Of a stretch of 19,626 nucleotides of DNA, positions 1 through 5,420 are shown piece after piece. Origin of the DNA: JBBQSU01 sp038234815 (GTDB lineage: Bacteria; Planctomycetota; Phycisphaerae; Tepidisphaerales; Tepidisphaeraceae); NCBI GenBank assembly GCA_038234815.1, contig JBBQSU010000065.1, positions 1-19,626 on the forward strand, read 5' to 3'. Below the pieces are notes generated by a model. The model had not been told where the DNA came from, made no database searches, and worked only from the letters and a program-made list of their open reading frames with translations. The translations under genes were made by a program, and so were the position numbers. Within the stretch, counting starts at the first letter, position 1; each line of letters begins with the position of its first letter.

Positions 1-573
1 TATTACAACTACACGATCTTTGTTGCCGAAGTCGCCAGCACTTTTAATGAACAGCTTCTGGCCAGGTATTTATTGAAACAGGCCAAGACGAAGAAAGAGC
101 GCGCCTACTTGGTGAATAACATGATCGACGACATCCGCGGAACCATCGTGCGGCAGACCATGTTCGCGGAGTTCGAGAAAGTCAGCCACGAGCTTGTGGA
201 GAAGGGCGAACCGCTGACCGTCGAAGCAATGAAGAAAGAGTATCGCAAGCTGCTTGATCTCTATTTCGGCCCGGATTTCGCGCTCGATACCGAGCTTGAA
301 CTTGAATGCATGCGCATCCCGCACTTCTACAACGCTTTTTACGTTTACAAGTACGCCACCGGCCTGAGCGCCGCGATCGCCCTAAGCCGGCGCGTCATCG
401 ACGGCGGAGCGAAGGAACTGAGCGCTTACCTCAACTTTCTGAAAGGTGGCTGTAGCCAATGGCCGCTAGACCTGCTGAAGGATGCCGGCGTAGACATGTC
501 CAAGCCCGCGCCGGTCAACGCCGCCATGACCGAGTTCGGACGGCTGGTGGAGGAGTTGGATGAGTTGATGTGA
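1..573 (+). CDS. pepF: Oligoendopeptidase F, C-terminal part (5' end outside window)
   Basis: An open frame runs from base 1 to TGA at 571-573 and gives about 190 residues, so the gene is cut by the left edge. The sequence matches the C-terminal helical part of M3-family metallopeptidases of the oligoendopeptidase F type. Family-typical stretches include YNYTIFVAEVASTFNE, the helix with IRGTIVRQTMFAEFE, and IPHFYNAFYVYKYATG, whose tyrosines usually line the substrate pocket. The HExxH zinc site lies upstream and is not visible. These enzymes degrade short peptides, normally in the cytoplasm. The last 36 codons including the stop (466-573) recur in diverged form at 1314-1421, beyond the HepT/MntA pair. 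The upstream TTG at 73 is an internal leucine, not a start. Confidence 0.9.
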   Translation, partial: YYNYTIFVAEVASTFNEQLLARYLLKQAKTKKERAYLVNNMIDDIRGTIVRQTMFAEFEKVSHELVEKGEPLTVEAMKKEYRKLLDLYFGPDFALDTELELECMRIPHFYNAFYVYKYATGLSAAIALSRRVIDGGAKELSAYLNFLKGGCSQWPLDLLKDAGVDMSKPAPVNAAMTEFGRLVEELDELM

Positions 574-598
574 TCCCCGGCGGGCCGCTTCCCTCAGA

Positions 599-946
599 TC
601 AAATCGGGTCCGGCAAGTTGCGCATCGCTGCATCCCGCCGAGGGATCATCGACGGAATGACCTCCGTGATAACCTTGTAAATATCTTCCAGGTTCACATC
701 GTCGTAACCGTGAATCAAGCGGTCGCGCATGCCGGCCATCTTTTGCCACGGAATGTCCGGGTGCTGGTCCCGAAGCTGTGGGAAAAGACGTTTGACAGCC
801 TCACCGATGATTTCGAGCCTTCGGACGATTGCATCGATACACTCGGAATCTCCGGAGAATTGCTCGATTGATCGATCCTGCAAATAACCGGTCGCCAGGC
901 GCATGGACGTGACGATGTTGTGAAGCGAAGCCTTATCCCGCTGCAT
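599..946 (-). CDS. hepT: HepT-like ribonuclease toxin (HEPN family, DUF86)
   Basis: The 115-residue protein starting MQRDKASLHN is a HEPN-domain protein of the HepT/DUF86 family, the toxin half of MntA/HepT modules. The HEPN catalytic motif RX4HXY is visible as R74-DRLI-H79-G-Y81. Typical flanking family sequence is also present (RRLEIIGEAVKRL at about 42-54, then DIPWQKMAGMRDRLIHGYD). Family members act as RNases that are neutralised by the partner nucleotidyltransferase. I chose the ATG at 946 because the homologous region begins there; an open frame continues upstream to 1171 but only in the shadow of mntA. The start overlaps the end of mntA by 14 bp, which points to translational coupling. 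It ends 25 bp from the convergent peptidase gene, with no terminator hairpin in between. Confidence 0.88.
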   Translation of the reverse strand: MQRDKASLHNIVTSMRLATGYLQDRSIEQFSGDSECIDAIVRRLEIIGEAVKRLFPQLRDQHPDIPWQKMAGMRDRLIHGYDDVNLEDIYKVITEVIPSMIPRRDAAMRNLPDPI

Positions 947-1268
947 AGATCGGCCTTGCGGTTCGGAGAATGTGTTCACGCCGGTACGGGTTGGCGCTCT
1001 GTTCGACCCCGAGCCAGTCAACAACATCAACTTTCCGACCCAGCACGCTTTCCAATGCCGCTTCCAGATCCTGAAGCTTTCCCATCCATTCCCCGGCATC
1101 GTTGTCGATGAAGCGAACCAGAAAGTCGATGTCGCTCCCATCCGAAAAGTCACCCCGTAACACCGACCCAAAGACCGCCATTTCCTTCACCCCCCATTTG
1201 CGACACTCCTCGGCAATCGCCTGCAATGGCAGAGTGATCGTAAGGTTGTCGGGGTGGATCAACGTCAT
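933..1268 (-). CDS. mntA: MntA-like minimal nucleotidyltransferase antitoxin
   Basis: This 111-residue protein belongs to the minimal nucleotidyltransferase (MNT, polymerase-beta-like) family. The signature GSX10DXD is complete: G34-S35, ten residues, D46-I-D48 within GSVLRGDFSDGSDIDFLVRF, and a third acidic residue is likely D81 in the KVDVVD strand. In characterised MntA/HepT systems the MNT protein adds AMP to a tyrosine in the HepT RX4HXY motif and so blocks its RNase activity. That role is inferred here from the family and the neighbour. The ATG at 1268 is preferred over the longer frame to 1481, because upstream residues are not family-like and overlap the peptidase-tail remnant. No Shine-Dalgarno is seen. 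A -10-like TACAAT is placed so that transcription could start at or next to the ATG. Confidence 0.88.
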   Translation of the reverse strand: MTLIHPDNLTITLPLQAIAEECRKWGVKEMAVFGSVLRGDFSDGSDIDFLVRFIDNDAGEWMGKLQDLEAALESVLGRKVDVVDWLGVEQSANPYRREHILRTARPIYAAG

Positions 1269-1274
1269 GGCTCT

Positions 1275-1280
1275 ATTGTA
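1275..1280 (-). promoter_or_regulatory. Candidate -10 box of the mntA-hepT operon
   Basis: TACAAT on the minus strand ends 6 bp before the mntA ATG, so a start about seven bases downstream would fall on the A of the ATG and give a leaderless transcript. No convincing -35 hexamer is seen 16-18 bp further upstream. The call rests on the hexamer and its position only. Confidence 0.35.
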
Positions 1281-1313
1281 GTCCACCCGTCGGAGTTCAG
1301 AAAGCATAACGAA

Positions 1314-1421
1314 CTCGACTTCGCTTTGGACCCCGGCGCGGACATGTCCAAGCCCGGCCCCGTCAAGGCCGCGATGGCCGAATTCAATCGATTGGTGGAG
1401 GAGTTGGATCAGTTGGTGTGA
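1314..1421 (+). pseudogene. Remnant copy of the oligoendopeptidase F C-terminus
   Basis: Read in the frame ending at TGA 1419-1421, this gives LDFALDPGADMSK followed by PGPVKAAMAEF and NRLVEELDQLV. It aligns without gaps to the last 35 residues of the upstream peptidase (LDLLKDAGVDMSK..., ending RLVEELDELM), with both copies ending at TGA. Similarity stops just upstream of 1314, and there is no start codon or peptidase body, so it cannot be a functional gene. The copies differ at many third positions as well as at several residues, so this is not a recent exact duplication. The likeliest origin is a tandem or paralogous pepF whose body was lost when the HepT/MntA block arrived. Confidence 0.75.
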
Positions 1422-1572
1422 GACGCTTTGCAACATGCATTTGGTGGCCAGCGGTATCCTGCGATACGCATCGTTCGCCACTCCCCGCGCGTGGAATAAT
1501 CATTTGAGATCGCGAGGTTGTCGAACACGTCGCTTCCATCGCTGCCTTTGGCTATGATTTGGGTGGTGACTT

Positions 1573-1812
1573 ATGACTTACCAGGGACGTGTTGAAAACG
1601 GAGTGGTCGTGCTCGAACCGGGAATCCGCCTGCGCGAGGGGACGCAGGTGCGCGTGGAACCGCTTCCTGAGACGAAGAGCGTCGCCGTGGATTCGCCGGA
1701 AGCAAGTCAACTGCGTGAGGGGCTGCTGGGGTTCTCGGGCATCGTCAAAGGCGGGCCGCCGGACTTGGCCCGGAACCACGACCATTACCTCCATGGGACG
1801 CCGCGACGATGA
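1573..1812 (+). CDS. DUF104 / AF2212-like antitoxin, partner of a PIN toxin
   Basis: The 79-residue product starts MTYQGRVENGVVVLEPG and continues RLREGTQVRVEPL. This is the short beta-strand pattern of the DUF104 (AF2212-like) antitoxin family, whose members precede PIN-domain toxin genes. The N-terminal half is the conserved DNA-binding/dimerisation-type region. The C-terminal half (about residues 45-79) is variable and probably wraps the toxin. GGTGG lies 7-11 bases upstream of the ATG. The stop overlaps the ATG of the next frame by 4 bp (ATGA), the usual antitoxin-toxin coupling. Because the toxin frame is interrupted, this may now be an orphan antitoxin. The family call is firm at superfamily level; the exact subfamily is less sure. 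Confidence 0.75.
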   Translation: MTYQGRVENGVVVLEPGIRLREGTQVRVEPLPETKSVAVDSPEASQLREGLLGFSGIVKGGPPDLARNHDHYLHGTPRR

Positions 1813-2210
1813 GCGCCTGCTTTGCCGACCCGTACTTTTTCATCGCGCTGCTGTTCGAGAACGATGAAGCTCACACCAAGGCGCAGACTCTGGCGGCGGC
1901 CTTCTCGGGACGCATGTATACCAGCGCCTGGGTTCTGACAGAGGTCGCCGATGCAATGGCGGTTCCGGGGCGCCGAGAGCGACTCCTGCCGTTCCTGTAA
2001 TTCCTCCGCGCCAACCAGCTGGTGACTATCGTGCTGCCCGACCAAGCGCTGATGGATCGCGGCATCGCACTTTACGACCAGCGCCCCGATAAAGCCTGGT
2101 CGCTGACCGATTGCATCTCGTTTGTCATCATGCAGGACCACGGCCTGCGCGGCGCCCTGACCGGCGACCATCACTTTGAGCAGGCGGGCTTTGACACCCT
2201 GGTGAGCTGA
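1809..2210 (+). pseudogene. VapC-like PIN-domain toxin, interrupted by an in-frame TAA
   Basis: From the ATG at 1809 the frame reads 63 residues, hits TAA at 1998-2000, then continues in the same frame for 69 more codons to TGA at 2208-2210. Read through the stop, the protein is 133 residues with all four PIN acidic positions: D7 (FADPYFF), E45 (VLTEVADA), D101 (SLTDCIS) and D120 (LTGDHHF). The only defect seen is the stop at codon 64, between E45 and D101, which separates the catalytic residues. PIN toxins of this type are RNases that cut tRNA, rRNA or mRNA. A single substitution (for example CAA, GAA or AAA to TAA) explains the state, with no frameshift. A sequencing error or readthrough cannot be excluded. 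Confidence 0.85.
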
Positions 2211-2270
2211 TGTGAGGGAAGTCCGGTGGCGCAGGCGGCGTGAGGGGAAGCAGCAGCGCGTCAACGATCC

Positions 2271-3149
2271 TTAACGCACGTAGGGCTTCATGTCCATCTT
2301 CGGATAGCGCAGCTTCACGCCTTCAATCGTTTCCTTCGTCCAATACGCATCGCCCCGCGGGGGGAAGCCGAGGACTTCGCGCTGTCTTGGTGTGCAGGAT
2401 TTGATGAACCGCTGCAGGTCCGGGTTTTCGCCCATGCGGCTCCAGAGGTGATAGCCTTGGAAGGCGTGATCGAGCGAGCGCCAGACGAGATGATGCGAGA
2501 AGCGCACGCCGTGCTCCGCGGACATCCCGCTGGCACGATGCCACGTCCGCATGGAGAAGATGAACAGATCGCCCGCCTCGGCCAGCACCGGCACCTCGTT
2601 GGCATAGAGCCGCGCGTCTTTGCTTCGCAGGCGATGCGTCGGCCAGAGCGGGAGATCCTTTGTCTTCTCCTGCGAGACCACCATCGTCGGGCCCAGCGTC
2701 GCATCGACGTCGCTGTAATACAGGATCATGTTGACCTGCCGGTACGCGCCGTCGTCCCGCGGGACCACCAGCGTGTTGCCCTGGTAGTCCAGGTGCAGGC
2801 CCTGCTCAAAATCTCCCGTCCCGGCATACTTGGCCCAGATCGCGGCCTGGCTTAATGCGATTCGTTGCGTGCCCAGCACCTGCTCGACAAAACCAACCAG
2901 CGCCGGGTGCGTGCTGATTTCGTTCAGTGCATCGCCCGAAAACGGAAACTCCACCTGCAGGTGCTCCGGATCGTCGTAAATCGAGCCATACCGCTGCGGG
3001 TACTCAGCCAGCTCTTGGGCCGATGGAAAATACTGCAGCGTGTTCCTTCGTGCCCGCTTCAGTTCGGTCGGGCTGAGGAAGTTGGGCACGATGGCGTAAC
3101 CGTGCTTGAGGTAGAACGCGATCTGGGCCGGGCTAATGCGGGATTTCAT
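2271..3149 (-). CDS. Phytanoyl-CoA dioxygenase (PhyH) family protein
   Basis: The 292-residue protein starting MKSRISPAQI is a member of the PhyH family of non-haem Fe(II)/2-oxoglutarate oxygenases. The iron triad is visible: H119-L-D121 in LHLDYQGN and the distal H204 in RTWHRASG. R216 (GVRFSHH), 12 residues after it, is the probable 2-oxoglutarate carboxylate ligand. An N-terminal helix pair (FYLKHGYAIVPNFLS) is typical. Substrates in this family are very diverse and none can be named here. I chose the ATG at 3149, 7 bp after the cdsA stop, over the ATG at 3185, which would overlap cdsA and add 12 non-family residues. The tight spacing suggests co-transcription with cdsA, although a link to lipid metabolism is only a guess. 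Confidence 0.85.
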   Translation of the reverse strand: MKSRISPAQIAFYLKHGYAIVPNFLSPTELKRARRNTLQYFPSAQELAEYPQRYGSIYDDPEHLQVEFPFSGDALNEISTHPALVGFVEQVLGTQRIALSQAAIWAKYAGTGDFEQGLHLDYQGNTLVVPRDDGAYRQVNMILYYSDVDATLGPTMVVSQEKTKDLPLWPTHRLRSKDARLYANEVPVLAEAGDLFIFSMRTWHRASGMSAEHGVRFSHHLVWRSLDHAFQGYHLWSRMGENPDLQRFIKSCTPRQREVLGFPPRGDAYWTKETIEGVKLRYPKMDMKPYVR

Positions 3150-3156
3150 GGTTTGA

Positions 3157-4056
3157 TCAAAAAATGCTGAACAGGGCATACGCAAAGGGCGCTGCCAGCA
3201 GCGGGCTGTCGATAATATCGAGAATTCCGCCGAAGCCGGGCACGAGTTTTCCGCTGTCTTTCACGTCGGCATCGCGCTTCATCAGGCTTTCGAGAAGATC
3301 GCCCATTTGACCGATCCCGCCAATGACCACGCCGAAAATCGCCCCTTTCCACCAGACCAGTTCATAAGCCGGCCAGCCAATAAACCGCGAGCAAATCGCC
3401 CCGATCCCCGCTGCCGTCAGCAGTCCAAAGAAAAGACCTTCCCAGGTTTTTCCGGGGCTAAGCCAGGGAATGAGCTTATGGCGCCCGAGCGCCCGCCCGC
3501 CAAAATACGCGCCGATGTCGGTCGATTTCACCACCAGCAGGATCATCAGGATGACCATCGTCGTGCCGTGAATGTGCTTGGAATGCTTGACCCGCAGGGC
3601 AATCAAAAACCATCCCAGCCCGCCGAGGTACATGGCGCTGAGCAGCGTTCCGGCCATCGAATGGATGGCCTCCTGCGTCTGGCGCAACAATGCCCGACGC
3701 AGCGCGGCGAAGAGCATGATGGAGACGAGGAGAAACACCAGCGTAGACGCCGCGAAAGGTCTGAAGCTGACGAATTGCGTGAAAAAGCCGTGCAACACCA
3801 GCAAGCCCGCGCCCATTCCGGCGATGAACTTTTGCGGGCCAACCTGCTCAGCAGCGAAAAGGGATTCAAGCTCGACCGTGGCGATCGGAAGCACGATCAG
3901 CAGCAGCACCAGCAGGCCAATTCCCGCGATACCATCGGGCAAAGCGCTCGAGCGCGTCCACGACGCTTGCGCATAATGATCCACAGCCAACAGGCCGAAC
4001 AGGCCCAGCAACATCAGCGGGCCGAAAGTCAGGCGATTCTTAAGCGACTGTTCCAT
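3157..4056 (-). CDS. cdsA: Phosphatidate cytidylyltransferase
   Basis: CdsA converts phosphatidic acid and CTP to CDP-diacylglycerol, the precursor of anionic phospholipids and phosphatidylethanolamine, in the cytoplasmic membrane. The 299-residue protein has about seven to eight hydrophobic segments. It also carries the family's ordered motifs: STDIGAYFGGRALG (about 178-191), LSPGKTWEG (199-207), and the C-terminal signature from S257 to S284 with SLMKRDADVKDS and PGFGGILDIIDS. Two positions differ from the usual signature: the customary PGHGG is PGFGG, and the DRxDS ending is DIIDS, so the arginine is replaced. The rest is intact and the length is normal, so it is probably active. The ATG at 4056 has no strong Shine-Dalgarno. 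It is the first gene of a likely two-gene unit with the PhyH protein. Confidence 0.92.
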   Translation of the reverse strand: MEQSLKNRLTFGPLMLLGLFGLLAVDHYAQASWTRSSALPDGIAGIGLLVLLLIVLPIATVELESLFAAEQVGPQKFIAGMGAGLLVLHGFFTQFVSFRPFAASTLVFLLVSIMLFAALRRALLRQTQEAIHSMAGTLLSAMYLGGLGWFLIALRVKHSKHIHGTTMVILMILLVVKSTDIGAYFGGRALGRHKLIPWLSPGKTWEGLFFGLLTAAGIGAICSRFIGWPAYELVWWKGAIFGVVIGGIGQMGDLLESLMKRDADVKDSGKLVPGFGGILDIIDSPLLAAPFAYALFSIF

Positions 4057-4176
4057 ATTGGTTGTCAGTGCAGGGGTTTCTACTCGAAAATTCCAGAAAT
4101 CGCACGGGCAATATCATATTGATCTTTAGTACTGTTCCGGCATATCCTTAGGAGCATCTTTATATAGGAGAAACGC

Positions 4177-4482
4177 ATGCGACGAAGTTATTTGCTGGGC
4201 ACGATTCTGGCTGCTGGACTGGCAGGCTGCGCGATGGGGCAGAAAGGGAACGCAGTCGTCACCTTTGACAGGGCGCGCCCCCCTTTGCTTCAGACGGCGA
4301 CCGCCGATGGTGAGTATGCCCTTTATGACACGATGTCGGCTGACCCGATCTGCACCTATAACCTGCACCAGGACGACCCGCTTGGATTTAAGGCGGGCAC
4401 GACCGGTCAGGTACTCGCGGTGGCCGGCGAGCAGGAGATTCCCGTACCGGCGGACAAAGGCTATACCTGGAAACGCCGCTGA
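4177..4482 (+). CDS. Small predicted lipoprotein of unknown function
   Basis: The 101-residue product begins MRRSYLLGTILAAGLAGC. A basic start, a hydrophobic core and the lipobox L15-A-G-C18 predict cleavage by lipoprotein signal peptidase and lipid attachment at C18. The mature part (about 84 residues) has alternating beta-like segments (GEYALYDTM, GQVLAVAGEQEIPVP) and a basic end (YTWKRR); I do not recognise a family. A good Shine-Dalgarno (AGGAG) sits 8 bases before the ATG at 4177. A possible promoter, TTGATC at 4119-4124 with TATCCT at 4143-4148 and an 18-bp spacer, lies just upstream, but the match to consensus is modest. It is divergent from cdsA, with a shared intergenic region of 120 bp. 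Confidence 0.75.
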   Translation: MRRSYLLGTILAAGLAGCAMGQKGNAVVTFDRARPPLLQTATADGEYALYDTMSADPICTYNLHQDDPLGFKAGTTGQVLAVAGEQEIPVPADKGYTWKRR

Positions 4483-4523
4483 TTCGGTCGGCGCGTCCGA
4501 TAAAAAAATCCAAAAAATCGGTA

Positions 4524-4553
4524 TTGGCATTTTCCGGTAGTGCTTGGTAGACT
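4524..4553 (+). promoter_or_regulatory. Candidate promoter for the RNA-binding protein gene
   Basis: TTGGCA (4524-4529) and TAGACT (4548-4553) are separated by 18 bp in an AT-rich stretch between the lipoprotein gene and the RRM gene. If used, it would give an untranslated leader of about 170 bases. That leader contains a small GC-rich hairpin, GGGCCG (4643-4648) with CGGCCC (4655-4660). The hexamers are imperfect and the site is a prediction only. Confidence 0.35.
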
Positions 4554-4728
4554 AAATTTCTGGTTGGTTCGTCGATCTGGGAACTGTTAGTGCCGCCGAT
4601 GTCTGCGCCACGCATCGTACTGGTTCGCCCTCCCACCGTTCTGGGCCGGAATGTCGGCCCCTTTCTCAAGCGTAACCCGGAAAGCAAAAGCAGGGTTACC
4701 AAAAGGCCCAACACGTAGGAGTGCATTC

Positions 4729-5163
4729 ATGGGCAAGAAGCTTTATGTCGGGAACTTGAGCTACGATGTCGATAGCTCGGAGCTCCAGCAGGTGTTTGGC
4801 GCGCACGGTACCGTGCAAAGCGCCGAAGTGATCAGCGACCGGATGACCGGCCGCAGCAAGGGTTTCGGATTCGTCGAAATGGCTTCTGATGAAGAAGCGC
4901 AGGCGGCGATTGCGGCCCTTAATGGCCAACAGCATCAAGGCCGCGCCCTGACCGTCAACGAAGCCAAGCCACGCGAAGAGCGTAGCGGTGGCGCCGGTGG
5001 TGGTGGTGGCGGCGGTGGCCGTGGTGGCTACGGCGGCGGCGGCGGTGGTGGTGGCGGCGGCGGTGGCCGTGGCGGCTTCGGCGGTGGCAAGAGCGGTGGT
5101 GGCCGTGGTGGCTTCGGTGGCGGCGGTGGCCGTGACCGCGGCGATCGTGGCAACCGGTTCTAA
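4729..5163 (+). CDS. RRM-domain, glycine-rich RNA-binding protein
   Basis: The 144-residue protein has one RNA recognition motif at about residues 4-80. RNP2 is LYVGNL (5-10) and RNP1 is KGFGFVEM (44-51), with the aromatic residues that stack on RNA bases. Residues 85-144 form a low-complexity Gly/Arg tail with repeated GRGG, GGG and RGGFGG units, then RDRGDRGNRF. This layout matches bacterial cold-inducible RRM proteins (cyanobacterial Rbp type) and plant glycine-rich proteins. The likely role is as a single-stranded RNA binder or chaperone; stress or cold induction is only inferred from the family. ATG 4729 is chosen because GTAGGAG lies just upstream and the RRM begins immediately, whereas a frame open from 4651 adds 26 non-family residues. 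The gene ends at a strong terminator. Confidence 0.93.
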   Translation: MGKKLYVGNLSYDVDSSELQQVFGAHGTVQSAEVISDRMTGRSKGFGFVEMASDEEAQAAIAALNGQQHQGRALTVNEAKPREERSGGAGGGGGGGGRGGYGGGGGGGGGGGGRGGFGGGKSGGGRGGFGGGGGRDRGDRGNRF

Positions 5164-5188
5164 GCCAACCCGTTACCGATCAATCTCC

Positions 5189-5220
5189 AAAGCCCGGAAG
5201 GTCAGCCTTCCGGGCTTTTC
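5189..5220 (+). terminator. Rho-independent terminator of the RRM gene
   Basis: A perfect 13-bp stem, AAAGCCCGGAAGG paired with CCTTCCGGGCTTT, closes on a TCAG loop and runs into TTTTC. It starts 25 bp after the RRM stop codon. On the opposite strand the stem is not followed by a U-run, so it acts mainly on plus-strand transcription. Confidence 0.9.
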
Positions 5221-5287
5221 TCGCTTTGACACGGGGAGCATTTTGGGCGTCGGACGCGCGGAGAGGGAGGAAGGGGCGACGACCGCG

Positions 5288-5397
5288 GGTCAATGGCCAC
5301 CGGCGGAGGAGAAATGGCCAAAGGTCAATGGCCAGTGCCGGGGGAGAAATGGCCAAGGGTCAATGCCCAAGAGCGGAAGGGGAATGGCCAATGGCCA
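5288..5397. repeat. 35-bp imperfect tandem repeat (about three units) with TGGCCA palindromes
   Basis: Units start at GGTCAATG: 5288-5322 (35 bp), 5323-5357 (35 bp) and 5358-5390 (33 bp, with ATGCCCA for ATGGCCA), followed by an extra ATGGCCA at 5391-5397. Each unit has the form GGTCAATGGCCA, a G-rich middle, then GAAATGGCCA. Six TGGCCA palindromes result, starting at 5294, 5315, 5329, 5350, 5385 and 5392; all spacings are multiples of 7 bp. The array lies between two convergent genes, just after the stop of the first cyclophilin-like gene. No reading frame of interest uses it. It may be a variable-number tandem repeat or a protein-binding array. Confidence 0.75.
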
Positions 5398-5420
5398 GGG
5401 GGCGATGGCTTGGGGGGTGA

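Larger units (their letters stand above)
1269..1572. other. Intergenic stretch between mntA and the DUF104 antitoxin gene
   Basis: Apart from the peptidase-tail remnant and the mntA -10-like hexamer, this 304-bp stretch holds no credible gene. Near its right end TATGAT at 1553-1558 could be a -10 box for the following antitoxin gene, 14 bp before its ATG, without a clear -35 partner. A weak 5-bp hairpin (GTATC-CTGC-GATAC, 1454-1467) has no U-tract. Confidence 0.5.

Noticed and set aside
599..1171. Longer HepT frame of 190 residues
   Set aside because: The added 75 residues lie in the shadow of mntA in another frame and have no HEPN similarity; the family start is at 946.
1809..2000. The 63-residue frame as a complete small gene
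   Set aside because: It is the first half of a PIN domain whose second half continues in the same frame after the stop, so it is a truncated piece.
5288..5397. Possible short CRISPR array
   Set aside because: Units are contiguous with no unique spacers, so this is a tandem repeat.
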